DNA from: Leptasterias polaris
Taxonomy: Eukaryota > Echinodermata > Asteroidea > Forcipulatida > Asteriidae
NCBI GenBank assembly: GCA_037783415.1
Contig: JAZGTN010000047.1
Span: 4,712,001 to 4,776,000, forward strand
Direction of reading: 5' to 3'
DNA: 64,000 nucleotides
Below the pieces are notes generated by a model. That model was not told the origin of the DNA and made no database searches. It saw only the letters and a program-made list of their open reading frames with translations. A program made the position numbers and the translations under genes. Positions 1 through 11,533 of the stretch are shown here, in pieces (the first letter of the stretch is position 1; every line of letters begins with the position of its first letter).

Positions 1-3000
1 TCAAAGTCCGAAGCCCTTCCGCTGGGCCACTGCTCCTCTTAATCAAGAGGGCGTTCAAGTGTAATTTAACCCCAGAACATCAAATCAACAACGGCTAAAA
101 GTAAACTGGTGTATAGCGTGTGCAAATTATTTACGTGTAAGTCAAGGATTTCTTTTTACCATGTGCCCTGCAAATCCAATGGTTTTACCTCGTTCAAAAA
201 GGTAACACCCGGGAATTGAACCAGGGAATTGAACCCAGGACCTTTGCGTTTAGAGTCCGCGGCCTTACCACTATAGGCCAACGCTCCTCTTAATTATAAC
301 TACATTCGAGTTTGCTTAAATATCAAATCAAAAACGGACAAGCAGAAAACATAAGTATGAACAACGCGTAAAAAGAACAGCCGGGTTTCGAACACAGTAC
401 CTTTGGGTTCAGAGTCCGAGGCCCTTCCGCTGGGCCACTGCTCCTCTTAATCAAGAGGGCGTTCAAGTGTAATTTAACCACAGAACATCAAATCAACAAC
501 GGCTAAAAGTAAACTGGTGTATAGCGTGTGCAAATTATTTACGTGTAAGTCAAGGATTTCTTTTTACCATTGTGCCCTGTAAATCCAATGGTTTTACCTC
601 GTTCAAAAAGAACACCCGGGAATTGAACCCAGTACCTTTGGGTTCAGAGTCCGAAGCCATACCACTATAGGCCAACTCTCCTCTTAATTAAACTGCATTC
701 GAGTTTGCTTAAATATCAAATCCAAAAAGGCCAAGCAGGCTGAAACATAAGTTTGAACAACTTTAAGTCAATAATGTACAAAAAGAACACGCGGAATTCG
801 CACCCAGTACCTTTGGGTTTAGAGTCCAGAGCCCTTCCACTGGGCCACTGGTCGTCTTACTTAATTTGCGTTCGAGTTTAATTTTAAACCTTGGAATAAA
901 CAACTTTAAATCAATTATATACAAAAAGAACACCCGGGGTTCGAACGCAGTACCTTTGGGTTCAAAGTCCAGGGCCCTTCCACCAGGCCACTGGACCTCT
1001 TACTCCAAGTGCGTTCGAGTTTAATTTAAATCCTAGAGCATTAAATCAACAAGGCCAAAAAGTAAACTACTTGTAATTAAAGCGTGTTCCTTCCAATCAC
1101 AATTTATTTACTAAGTGTAAAGCAAGGATTTCCATATGCCATAGTACCATGCGTAAACCCAATGGTTTTACCTCGTACAAAAAGAACACCAGGGAATTGA
1201 ACCCAGGACCTTTGCGTTTAGAGTCCGCGGCCTTACCACTATAGGCCAACGCTCCTCTTAATTAAACTGCATTCGAGTTTGCTTAAATATCAAATCCAAA
1301 AAGGGCCAAGCAGGTTGAAACATAAGTTTGAACAACTTTAAGTCAATAATGTACAAAAAGAACACGCGGGATTCGCACCCAGTACCTTTGGGTTTAGAGT
1401 CCAGAGCCCTTCCACTGGGCCACTGGTCCTCTTACTTAATTTGCGTTCGAGTTTAATTTTAAACCTTGGAATAAACAACTTTGACTCAATTATGTACAAA
1501 AAGAACACCCGGGATTCGAACGCAGTACCTTTGGGTTCAAAGTCCAGAGCCCTTCCATCAGGCCACTGGACCTCTTACTCCAAGTGCGTTCGAGTTTAAT
1601 TTAAATCCTAGAGCATTAAATCAACAAGGCCAAAAAGTAAACTACTTGTAATTAAAGCGTGTTCCTTCCAATCACAATTTATTTACTAAGTGTAAAGCAA
1701 GGATTTCCATATGCCATAGTACCATGCGTAAACCCAATGGTTTTACCTCGTACAAAAAGAACACCAGGGAATTGAACCCAGGACCTTTGCGTTTAGAGTC
1801 CGCGGCCTTACCACTATAGGCCAACGCTCCTCTTAATTATAACTACATTCGAGTTTGCTTAAATATCAAATCAAAAACGGATAAGCAGAAAACATAAGTA
1901 TGAACAACGCGTAAAAAGAACAGCCGGGTTTCGAACACTGTACCTTTGGGTTCAAAGTCCGAAGCCCTTCCGCTGGGCCACTGCTCCTCTTAATCAAGAG
2001 GGCGTTCAAGTGTAATTTAACCCCAGAACATCAAATCAACAACGGCTAAAAGTAAACTGGTGTATAGCGTGTGCAAATTATTTACGTGTAAGTCAAGGAT
2101 TTCTTTTTACCATGTGCCCTGCAAATCCAATGGTTTTACCTCGTTCAAAAAGGTAACACCCGGGAATTGAACCCGGGAATTGAACCCAGTACCTTTGGGT
2201 TCAGAGTCCGCAGCCATACCACTATAGGCCAACTCTCCTCTTAATTAAACTGCATTCGAGTTTGCTTAAATATCAAATCCAAAAAGGCCAAGCAGACTGA
2301 AACATAAGTTTGAACAACTTTAAGTCAATAATGTACCAAAAAAAACACGCGGGATTTGTACCCAGTACCTTTGGGTTTAGAGTCCAGAGCCGTTCCGCTG
2401 GGCCACTGCTCCTCTTAATCAAGAGGGCGTTCAAGTGTAATTTAACCCCAGAACATCAAATCAACAACGGCTAAAAGTAAACTGGTGTATAGCGTGTGCA
2501 AATTATTTACGTGTAAGTCAAGGATTTCTTTTTACCATGTGCCCTGCAAATCCAATGGTTTTACCTCGTTCAAAAAGGTAACACCCGGGAATTGAACCCG
2601 GGAATTGAACCCAGTACCTTTGGGTTCAGAGTCCGCAGCCATACCACTATAGGCCAACTCTCCTCTTAATTAAACTGCATTCGAGTTTGCTTAAATATCA
2701 AATCCAAAAAGGCCAAGCAGACTGAAACATAAGTTTGAACAACTTTAAGTCAATAATGTACCAAAAAAAACACGCGGGATTTGTACCCAGTACCTTTGGG
2801 TTTAGAGTCCAGAGCCGTTCCGCTGGGCCACTGCTCCTCTTAATCAAGAGGGCGTTCAAGTGTAATTTAACCCCAGAACATCAAATCAACAACGGCTAAA
2901 AGTAAACTGGTGTATAGCGTGTGCAAATTATTTACGTGTAAGTCAAGGATTTCTTTTTACCATTGTGCCCTGCAAATCCAATGGTTTTACCGCGTTCAAA

Positions 3001-3120
3001 AAGAACACCCGGGAATTGAACCCAGGACCTTTGGGATCAGTGTCCGCAGCTCTACCACCAGGCCACTGCCCTTCTTCACAAGTTCACGTTGAGTTTAAAT
3101 CTAATAAACCTTAGAATTAA
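1..3120 (-). repeat. Array of tRNA-Gln-like modules (tRNA-derived satellite)
   Basis: About 17 tRNA-like modules, spaced roughly 130-200 bp, read on the minus strand; each has an A-box-like start (GTGGCCCAGCGGAAGGGC), an anticodon-loop region such as GGACTCTGAACCC and a B-box-like GTTCGAAACC. The loop most resembles tRNA-Gln (CTG), with CTA and TTG variants. In the module near 375-450 the acceptor strands AGGAGCA and TGTTCTT still pair over 7 positions, counting G-T wobble, but the anticodon stem is degenerate. Larger blocks are themselves duplicated, with offsets of 425 bp (2161 to 2586), 575 bp (1141 to 1716) and 1950 bp (1 to 1951). I read this as a tRNA-derived repeat amplified in tandem rather than working tRNA genes. 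No protein gene lies here. Confidence 0.75.
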
Positions 3121-3354
3121 CAAAACTAATTAAATAAGGTACAAATAAAGAAGAACGCATTACTGCAATTGCGTTTGCGTGTAACCTCAGAAAGGACAGA
3201 TTTATTTATTTGAATTTCAAAAAGAAATCTGCAGAACCTGCGGACCCATCGTTCAAGAAACCAAAGCCGTTCCACTACGCTGTTGTGTTTGCCATCTCGA
3301 TATACTTTTGAATAACTTACAATGCCGAGGGGAACAGGATTAAAAATATATGTT

Positions 3355-3420
3355 TCAGGGATTCGAACCCGGTACCATGGGGTTTGGAGTCCCGATCCTT
3401 GTCCACAAGGCCAGTGGTCC
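3355..3420 (-). repeat. Isolated diverged tRNA-like module
   Basis: The minus strand shows a tRNA-like order: a GGCC-containing D-arm, a GGGACTCCAAACCCC anticodon region, then GGTTCGAATCCC matching the B-box consensus. It resembles the modules of the array to its left but stands about 300 bp beyond the last regular unit. The stretch 3120-3355 between them shows nothing else recognisable. Confidence 0.45.
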
Positions 3421-3610
3421 TCTGCCTAATTTGCATTTTTATTTGATGTAGAATCCCAGAATGAGTTACCACCGTAGAGAATTATAATCTGATAAGATGA
3501 AAGGAATGGGACTGGACTCGCACTCCGTTTCACCTCTATACCAAATTTCAGGTGATTTGGAAACAAAAACATTTCGGCCGATTTTGGAAAAAACGACAAG
3601 GGGGTAATCC

Positions 3611-4556
3611 AGGGGGGGGGGGGGGCGGAAGGGGTGTTGCGCAATCATTTGCGATCGCTATTTGGGTACACTCCATTTTAAAAATAGGTAATGACCATTA
3701 AAAAACAAAAAAGAAATCCATGTATACCGTTAAAATTCTCTCTTTATCAGCACTGAAAACATAACGGTGTATATCGTAAGAGTATTTTCAATTGTTGAGA
3801 TGCTTAATTTTAAATAAAGTGCGTAAAAATATTATCGAAAATTTTCCGTTGGTTTATTGCAGCGGCTAACGTGTATGAATGGGTCCAGGTGGGAATTTCG
3901 TTACAAATGGTCTCCCCTAAAATGGCTACAAATATCGAATAATGTGAAAAAAATTATCGTTCATCCTCTGATTTTTTCCCATTAACGTAATATTTAGGAA
4001 TAGATCTTTCATTCCTGAAAGTTTAATCAAAATCCCTCGGTACATCCTCTAGATATTTGACGATTTTTAAAAGTTTTTTTGGAGAGAATGGATCCCGCCA
4101 ATACTTAGTTTGCGTTCAAACGATCTCTGTTGACGGACGGGAACATTTGCCGCAGGTAATTGTAATTCTGAGGCAACATACACATCTTAAACAGATATGT
4201 TATACATGTCGTTTAGGTTAAATATATGTTGTTTATTGAATAGTTAATTTACTGAAGCAGTTGGCAAGGCAAAAAAAACCAATTTACAAATGTTTTCTGG
4301 TGTAAAGATTTTGTGAATTTACAAAATTTTAAGATAACAATACCCTCTGATAAAATGGACTCGTCCAGGCAGTCTCAACGGCACGCAGCGGAGAGCAACC
4401 GTAAATTCAAATAGTGTGCGTACACACCAGCATATACACACACATCCGTTTGTACGTGGGGGAGCTTCGACCAGTCCACGTCGCGATGGTCGAATGAGAT
4501 TATTTTCAACGTAGGTGGCGCGCTGGTGGCGCTACCCCTTCCGCCCCCCCCCCCCC
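3611..4556. mobile_element. Possible DNA transposon with G-run terminal inverted repeats
   Basis: A G-run followed by GCGGAAGGGGTG at 3611-3640 is mirrored at about 4529-4556, where the minus strand reads a G-run followed by GCGGAAGGGGTAGCG. Inverted ends about 0.9 kb apart suggest a non-autonomous DNA element. No target duplication or transposase frame was found. The G-run itself is low complexity, so the match rests mainly on the 12 or so bases next to it. Confidence 0.35.
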
Positions 4557-4559
4557 TGA

Positions 4560-5960
4560 CTTGTCAGTTGTCACAATTAAGATCATAAGAGGGGACCAGT
4601 TGCTCTTTGACACCTCTTTTGTGGGCTACCATGCTTGAGCGGGCATGTTGAGTCATTGAGTGGATTGGCCACAGGCCTGATTAAATTGTGCCATATACTG
4701 GTACTGGCACATTTTTAAACCAATACTAGGGGTTTTGAGCGAGCAGTGCATCTCTGTTAATGGCGTGATGATATCAATCATGCCCTGGGATCGGGAACAA
4801 GGTTGTTCTCATTATTAGGACGGCTGGGATGGGCTGATGAGCTGGTTTGCTGGAATGGGCTGTGTATACACATAGGCATTAGACCATTCTACCCGACCTA
4901 ATATTAAATAACCCCCGGTCACCTCTTCCTGTATTTACTAAAGAGTCTGCTCTCAATAATATTGTAGCCTATTGTATAAATCCATTGCAAATAATTGTCA
5001 CTTTGCCTGGTACTAAAAATAGGTCTCGATCCCAACATTCTTCTTTCTTTGAATAAAAAAGATTGTTCACATTATCTATGAAGTCACCAAGTTTTATCAT
5101 ATCATGTGTGTCTGTTGTGATTGTGCACACTGCACCGACATAGTACAAGGCAAAGACTGACAATAATTATTTCAAATTGATTGACACTATAGAGCCATAC
5201 TAGAGGTCAAAAACAAAGGTCATGATAGTGCTGCAAGGCACAAGATGGGCAACTGTAACTATTGGCTCGGTCCCAGCACCTCATCCAAAGGTGGAACCAG
5301 TGGGGCTGTCTATTGTTACAACTTGGAAGTACCGCATGGGCGCCATTTCAGTAGGCAAATGTTGTGTCATAGCATTAATAGCAATGCTCACTGTCTGCAC
5401 CGAGTCTTCAATGCAATTGTCCCCTAAAAGAATGCATTAAATTGAACAAAACTATCCCCAGCTTTGAGACATGCTCTTATCAAGGTTACCATCACAACAC
5501 AAAAAGGGAGAGCAATATATTACAAGTTTCTTCACCAATACAGACTTTGTGGTTTAATTTATTTCATCACTTTACATGTTTATATTCAACACAAAGTGTT
5601 CCACTGCCCAACAACCCTGTACTCCTACAGCCTGTATGTAAATGTATTTGAGTATGAGTCAAGTGATCCCAAGTTGGGAAAGGCCCAACTAATAATAGGT
5701 CAGTAGCTTAAGTGTGGAAGCAAGAGTAGCACAGTGTACAGGTGTAGTTACTTGGGTACATGTATGTTATAAGCTACACTTGGGTATACAAAGGTTTTCC
5801 TGTATGAATACCAATACGAGCATTATGCATAACTAAATGGTCATTCAAACTAGAGTTGGACAGGCCAAACCTGTACCATGAAAAATACAAATTTGGCAGG
5901 CTCTCGCAGCTGACTTGTAATTGGTTGTTGCACAGTTGAAATATATACTAGTGATATAAT
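4560..5960. other. Non-coding stretch, nothing recognised
   Basis: AT-rich sequence with only short open frames (up to 80 codons) that show no domain, composition or splice-site support. No known repeat family was recognised. Confidence 0.6.
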
Positions 5961-6211
5961 AGTCTGTGCAAGTCTCAAGGCTTTTCAAATGAATGGCCTT
6001 GATTTGGTTTCCTTCACACATTAAAACAGAGAAGAAACTTGACGAATGTGAAATTCATGAAGAAAGGGCTTGGTTCAAAATGATCCTAGAGAACCTCTAC
6101 TCAGGGGCTGATTGTGTGCATCACCAGGAGATTTTGAGACAATCCTGAAATCTGTGAAATCAAATGCTTGTGGGTAGTTATTGTCAAATACACTCAAGAC
6201 TTGCACAGTCT
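5961..6211. mobile_element. Small MITE with CTGTGCAAGTCT ends
   Basis: AGTCTGTGCAAGTCT at 5961-5975 faces AGACTTGCACAGTCT at 6197-6211, giving 12 matching terminal bases. The same terminal motif bounds a larger element at 35727-36432, which supports a shared family of non-autonomous elements. The interior has no open frame. Confidence 0.5.
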
Positions 6212-7087
6212 GTTCTGGTGAGCTGTTTCACACTACATGTATCAACAACAAAAAGTATAATAATAATAACAATAATAATTAAGTTTTGCATGGAAACAAA
6301 AATAAGCGCTAAACTTGTATAAAGACAGCATAAACGAATCATTTATGAAATGATTCTAAATTGGGGCTTCAATGTTTAAATAAAGATGAATTATATTCAG
6401 AGGTTTTAACAAGTCTACTTGCATATCAAAACTGGATACTCCTTTTAAATCCTTTAAAAAGAGGGCAATTATTAAATTCTTCCGGCCACTTCTTCAAGAA
6501 ATGCTACATGTACAGGGAAACATTCCTCCCTTCCCCCTAAACAAAGTTACATTCGTTTAATAGAAATTGATGAGATTAAACATTAGCTTAAAAAATGAGT
6601 GGCAATCATTCATCACATTCTGGGTTTTGTTTGTTGTGTGAAGTTGTTGTTTCTTTTGGGGGGGGAGGGGGTGGGGAGAATAAGTATTTTACCCATCACT
6701 TTGACACTTTTCATTTGTTCAAACATCATTTTCTGGTCACTTTATTTGAAAAAGTTGCTTAATATAAAGCTTAACTTTGTTGATCGAAAACGAAATCACT
6801 GAAAATACTCGGTGTCAAGTTCACTTTCAAAATTAATTTGTAAATGTATAGCGAAGACAGCTAATACAAATCACATTTTTAAATCCATCCTTCATTTGGG
6901 AGTTTTTGTTAAAACAGACTAATTTAGATTGATTTTTGTCAACAAGTACTCATCCTGTTTTGAAGACAGATTAATTAACTATGACGGTTTAACCACACGA
7001 AAAACAAAAACACTAAGATTATAAGAACAGGTTGCACATGATGCTACAAGAGGGATTTTTACTACTACTTCATTCTACGAGATTGAA
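6212..7087. other. Non-coding spacer downstream of the cyclophilin gene
   Basis: Holds an AAT-type microsatellite near 6255-6283 and a G-rich tract near 6657-6680. An AT-rich open frame at 6599-6802 has hydrophobic runs but no family resemblance, and I do not call it a gene. Confidence 0.55.
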
Positions 7088-7093
7088 TTTATT
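7088..7093 (-). terminator. Candidate AATAAA polyadenylation signal of the cyclophilin gene
   Basis: TTTATT on the plus strand is AATAAA on the minus strand, about 60 nt beyond the cyclophilin stop codon. This is a normal place for a cleavage/polyadenylation signal and implies a short 3' UTR. Confidence 0.55.
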
Positions 7094-7152
7094 GATATGA
7101 TCCTGCTACTAAAAGCAATGATGACAACTTCTCTGGTGCGATATGGAGCAGC

Positions 7153-7361
7153 CTAACACTGGCCACAATCAGCAATTACGATCGGCTTTGAGGTTTTTCC
7201 GCTGGATGAGCCGTAGCCCTCAATTTGTTTGACGACGTCCATTCCACCAAGGACTTGGCCGAAGACAACGTGCTTGCCATCCAAATGGCTTGTTACAACG
7301 GTTGTGATGAAGAACTGCGAGCCGTTGGTGTTCGCCCCAGCGTTGGCCATTGAAAGGAGTC
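7153..7361 (-). CDS. Cyclophilin coding exon 4 (C-terminal)
   Basis: Begins after CTACCTAG, completes the split Gly of KPG, then encodes LLSMANAG through DCGQC and a stop. It carries the conserved NGSQFFI strand and the LDGKHVVFG loop with His in place of the usual Trp. About 68 residues. Confidence 0.92.
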
Positions 7362-9984
7362 CTAGGTAGAAACATAAATGACAAAGAATGACGGAAATGG
7401 TCCTTTACACCTCAGAAAGGTGTTAATTCATTTCAATCAATAATCATGCAAGTGGAAAGCAGGAGTCCGTTGAGTCTAAGATGGAAAACAATGCTTGCAT
7501 CACTGCAAATTTCAAAAACTAGATAAACGGTCATGGTTCTCCCTTGGTCTAGAGGATGAAGCCTCTTGGGTGTTATCACCATAAATAATGGACGAGGATA
7601 GTGGGCCTGGGTCTCCCCTTGGTCTAGAGGATGAAGCCCACTGAACCTCATTGGTGTTACATTTCAGAGGATTTACAGACTCTCAACATCACCATGAATA
7701 AAGGACTAGGGTACCAAATTTTTATGAAAATAATCACATGAACACAGATGTTATTAAAAAATTACCGTTTTTCACCAAAAATGACAAAAAATTCACTGTT
7801 CACTTAATGTGTAGTTTTAGAGCTTGGCATTAACTATTTTGATTCAGCAACATCGGAAACCCTTATATACCAAATTTTTGCATGGTATGGAGATGGGGAC
7901 AACTAAAACCCCAAATAGGCCCCTTTTCAATACCTATCCCATGGTCTGCAAGAATGCTTTATGCTTACCAGGTTTTGTGTGGTTTAGAGCGAAGTTCTCA
8001 TCTGGGAACTTGTTGCCGTAGATGCTCTTTCCTCCAGTCCCGTTGTGGTTTGTGAAGTCGCCTCCCTGGCACATGAAATTTGTGATCACTCTATGGAATG
8101 ATGAGCCTTTGTATCCAAAGCCCTTTTCACCAGTGCACAGAGCACGGAAATTCTCTGATTTCAAGAAAAGAACAAAGAATAATTTTTTAAATGTTATTAA
8201 TGTAACCACTTTTGGTCAGCCTTAGCTTTTTTCTCTCTCTCTCTTCACTCGTCAGCAGGAATAGTGCCCCCAATAGTCCGCAAGAATTGACATAAGTCCG
8301 TAGCTGTCTAACTATTTGCAAGAATTATTCGATCAAAACTCTAGTTTTCTCCAACCACGGTTGCGAGCAGGCAACTCCTCACCTCAATTTGAACCGATTC
8401 TAAATTCACAACAGATGCAGAGGGTAGGTACCCCTAATGTGTAATCGCTGTAAGGTTTCAGACTCGCATTCACCAAATAAGAACAAATAAAAAAAGGGGG
8501 GGAAAAAAAAGAAAAGAAAAAAAAAACACCTGTTAGAACACAAATATTTTATATTGGTTTTTTGTACAAAATCCCCCAAAGGACAAAGGAAATCCCCTGA
8601 AGAGTGGCATGCCCGAACTTTGTTTCTACATACCTGCAGTTTTGGGAACAACATGAGCGTAGACCTGTGAAAAAACAAAACAAATAAATTACAGTTTTTG
8701 AAAAACGTACCGAAGATTTACCAATACAAGAATTCAACCAAGGGAATTTACATCAAAAGTTACATTAGTTTTGGCTGAAAGTTGGTGAACTGTTTTGAAG
8801 CGACAGGTTTATGCTTCCATTGGTACTCTGTTCTCAAAGTCTATTGAACCCTTTGAGCAGCGTTACACGCAGCTACTGTCATCAGATACGCTCGCTATTA
8901 TGAAAGTCAAATCATAATAAAAATGTAAAAGTCGCGTGGACTAAAATGCGCACTACACTGTACGGAGACATTGACTCCCAAAATGGTGCAACCAAGATTC
9001 TTGTGATGATAATGCCAGGCGAATTGGGTCAACAAGTGCCAAAGCGACTTCTTAAGTTTCAAGTAATACACCTATCAATTGTATGACGCACTATATGACC
9101 CCCGGGGATGGTGCGTCAAGTTTGCGTCTTTACTCTCGGAAAAAGTGACTGTGGGTACGTCAAAGTCCAATAGTGGTCAGTCAAAAAATCTTCGAGCGGT
9201 GCGTCGAGGTACGTCATGGTCCGTCGATGTCCATTTCAACATTTATCTTGTTTATTTAGTGGAGAATAAAAATGCACCTACCCTCCCCGCCTGTGTAAAA
9301 TGATGTTGGTATTATTTTGTTAACATTTATGTTGCTTGAGTTGTCGGAAATTTACCGCCCGAAAGTCAGCGATCACCACATGCCAGCTCAGACGGCCGTT
9401 TATTTTCCACACTGCACACAGCAAGCCTTTAGCCCAATACATGTAATTCATGGTGCGGTGGTTTTGTCAACCTCGGCCCCGTGGTATATTATATCTCTCA
9501 CACGCACGATAGTGGGGGTCGATCGTCGAGTCATAGATGGATCAGGCATGAGAATTCCCCGCCGTTCGGCGGTTTTCCGCTTTTTGGAGGCCAAAATATG
9601 ACCTCTCCGAGTTCAATGTGAATCCGGTTTAAAATTGGGGGGTAGGGGTTACACCATTACATGTTTAACCGACCGATCATCCGCCTTGCCCTAAAAAAAT
9701 TGTAATTCCAGGCCTGCAGTGACGCACCATCCCCGGGGGTCATATAGTGCGTCATACAATTGATAGGTGTATAAGTAACATACATGTAGTAAGGAATAGG
9801 CATGGTCTTACATTAGACAATATTGTTAGTCCAGTAAATGTTCTGAGGAACAATGCCAGTGAGAAAGTAGATGCTTGTTAAAACTCAAGCCCAGCTCGGA
9901 ACTTACCTCAAACTCAATTCTTCCAAGTGCAGCGCCACCAGCGGCCATGTCGAAGAAACATTTTGGGTTATTTGGGTCTTCCAT
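7153..9984 (-). CDS. Cyclophilin-type peptidyl-prolyl cis-trans isomerase (PPIA/PPIF-like), 4 coding exons
   Basis: Joining 9984-9907, 8664-8634, 8154-7969 and 7361-7153 by GT-AG rules gives a 167-aa single-domain cyclophilin, close to the 165 aa of cyclophilin A. The family catalyses cis-trans isomerisation of peptidyl-prolyl bonds. Visible hallmarks are [21 protein letters not shown] with the catalytic Arg, the FMCQGGDF pocket, [23 protein letters not shown] and LDGKHVVFG. The position of Trp121 in human cyclophilin A, which contacts cyclosporin A, is His here (TSHLDGKH), as in Cyp40. The ATG at 9982-9984 is chosen by domain fit. A plausible acceptor (AG at 10004-10005) lies just upstream and the frame has no stop before it, so a 5' exon encoding a targeting extension is possible; PPIA and PPIF types are therefore not separated. 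Its neighbour on the same strand is dlg5. Confidence 0.9.
7362..7968 (-). other. Cyclophilin intron 3
   Basis: 607-bp intron with a GTAAGC donor and a CTACCTAG acceptor. It contains two near-identical short segments around GGTCTAGAGGATGAAGCC (near 7540 and 7615), a local duplication. No other feature seen. Confidence 0.8.
7969..8154 (-). CDS. Cyclophilin coding exon 3 (catalytic core)
   Basis: 186 nt. The acceptor is AAATCAG and the donor GGTAAGC. It encodes [11 protein letters not shown] through NHTKP, including the catalytic Arg in FHRVI and the FMCQGGDF and GTGGKSIYG motifs. Confidence 0.93.
8634..8664 (-). CDS. Cyclophilin coding exon 2 (31-nt micro-exon)
   Basis: Only 31 nt, flanked by TTTCACAG and GTATGTAG. 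It encodes [10 protein letters not shown] plus the first base of the following Glu codon, which joins exactly to NFRALCTGE in the next exon and so validates the small exon. Confidence 0.9.
9069..9769. mobile_element. MITE with perfect 50-bp terminal inverted repeats and TA target duplication
   Basis: Positions 9069-9118 are the exact reverse complement of 9720-9769 over all 50 bases. Both ends are bordered by TA (9067-9068 and 9770-9771), as expected of mariner/Tc-type insertion. The 701-bp element lies in the first cyclophilin intron and contains further TACGTCA/GCGTC-like repeats inside its left half. It has no transposase frame. Identical ends indicate a recent insertion or strong constraint on the ends. 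Confidence 0.85.
9907..9984 (-). CDS. Cyclophilin coding exon 1 (N-terminal)
   Basis: 78 nt encoding MEDPNNPKC through GRIEFE, ending at a GAG/GTAAGT donor. [17 protein letters not shown] matches the first beta strands of cyclophilins. The exon probably extends to 10003, where a pyrimidine-rich TTTGCAG acceptor is seen, so an unseen 5' exon may exist. Confidence 0.88.
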
Positions 9985-10276
9985 ATTGACAACCAGTCGG
10001 CTTCTGCAAAGGGGATTAAGTATTGAATATTCAGAAAGAGAAACTGTTTGCCAGTTGCAGCTGCTGTATGGTGTGCCCAACAGCACACTACACTGTGTGG
10101 ACGAAACATTCCTGTGGACACACAATACTCCTAGAACTACGACCAGTACGAGGATCGTTCCGCTATCGTCTTCACCAACCTCATAGAGTGACATACAAAA
10201 TCTTATTTGAAACTTTTTGCCCTTCACATTTACATGCCTACAGTTCTTTTTTGAAATCTGATCTTGCCCAAATTAG

Positions 10277-11255
10277 CAGGGGTTCCCCTTAACTTTTTTT
10301 TCCACTCGCCGGCCGGGCGAATCAACCAAAATTTTGGATCGCCCGCAGGTATTTTCACTAGCCCGCATGTATTGACGTGACGCACACAATTTTCAAAACG
10401 TCAAAAAAAAACTGTAAAAAAAAAAACGCACGGAAGTGAAGTTCGCAAAATTGCGTTTTGGGATGATTTTATCCCCTAATTTTTGTCCTAAATCATACCT
10501 TTTCCATCATCAACCATTTTCATGGATTCTTGATTTGAAGATCGGTTGTTTTGAACTTCATTTGCAATAAAATCTTCGCGAATCAACGATCGTTCGACAA
10601 CGCACATTGAGAAATAATTCAATGAACTTTGCCCTGCATCGCCCTCTATCGGCAAAAGTTGTCGATGTTTAATTAGACTTCATCCAAGGCTGTGTATTGT
10701 ACACAATCTGCATGCGTGCGGCACACTGTGCGCAATTCTTTACTCCGTTCATGAACGTGTACTGCGTTGAAGTCTAGCCAAGCTCTTATGAATATGGTAA
10801 TTATCAACGGCCATTAATCACCAATCACAACGTGTGGAATGTTGGTTAGCTTGGACTTTGGACCGACTGTGTTGTACATGTACTGCAGTACTGTGTGTTG
10901 TGTATGCGCTATGCATGTACCGGTGGGCGACCGAACGTTATGTGTGGGGCCGATGCACGTGTTGTGTGGATACTCGGCAGTATGTGCATGGTGTTTTAAC
11001 GTTTGTATACCAAAATGAACGATCGCAATTCCGATCGCGATCGCGGCCACATTAAATCAAGCAAATATCCAGACTTATCAAACTAAAAGCTTTAATAAAA
11101 ACTTTCTTTGGGATTTTACAACCGTACCCTCATTTATTGTGAACAAGAACAATTATTTAACTCGCCCGGCGGGCTAGTAAAGGAAGGGTTTTGACTCGCC
11201 CGCCGCTGTTTTCACTCGCATTTGGCGACCGGGCGACCGCTAATTTCGAACCCTG
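10277..11255. mobile_element. hAT-like non-autonomous element with GC-rich CGCCCGG inner repeats
   Basis: The left end reads CAGGGGTTCCCCTTAAC and the right end, on the minus strand, CAGGGTTCGAAATTAGC; both are hAT-style CAGGG termini. Inside both ends are repeated ACTCGCCGGCCGGGCGA-like modules (10303-10365 and 11158-11240). The middle contains GTGTGTATGC-rich palindromic sequence. No clean 8-bp target duplication could be read. Shorter related pieces occur near 34570-34800 and 42570-42620. Confidence 0.5.
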
Positions 11256-11533
11256 ATTAGGCTCTACATGTTCTTTGTACTCTCATTTAAGCGTTGCGCG
11301 GGTCCAGAAAATCCACTCCGCAGAACAATTTTGCAAAAATTGATAAATTCTCAATGTTTTTCAGAATCCTTGCGCTCCGGGCCGGAGGCTTAAAAAAAAA
11401 ATCTGATTTCAGCTTTAAATCTTAAAAAAAAAAAAAATCTGTTTTTGCTTTTTTTCTGAATTAGTAAATAGTAAATAAAAGGAGGCGGGCAAAGACGAGA
11501 AACTCTTAAGAGTTTATACTTTCGGAGTTAAAA

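Noticed and set aside
1..3120. Working tRNA-Gln gene cluster
   Set aside because: Anticodon stems are mismatched, loop sequences vary and several modules have duplicated B-boxes; better read as tRNA-derived repeats.
1..3120. CRISPR-like array
   Set aside because: Repeats are long, diverged and tRNA-like, spacers are themselves repeated, and the DNA is clearly animal.
10814..11055. Overlapping 78- and 73-codon frames with His/Cys-rich sequence
   Set aside because: They lie inside the hAT-like repeat and derive from its GTGT/ACAC-rich palindromes.
10277..11255. 8-bp target duplication for the hAT-like element
   Set aside because: The flanks share only ATTAG at shifted positions, so no duplication can be claimed.
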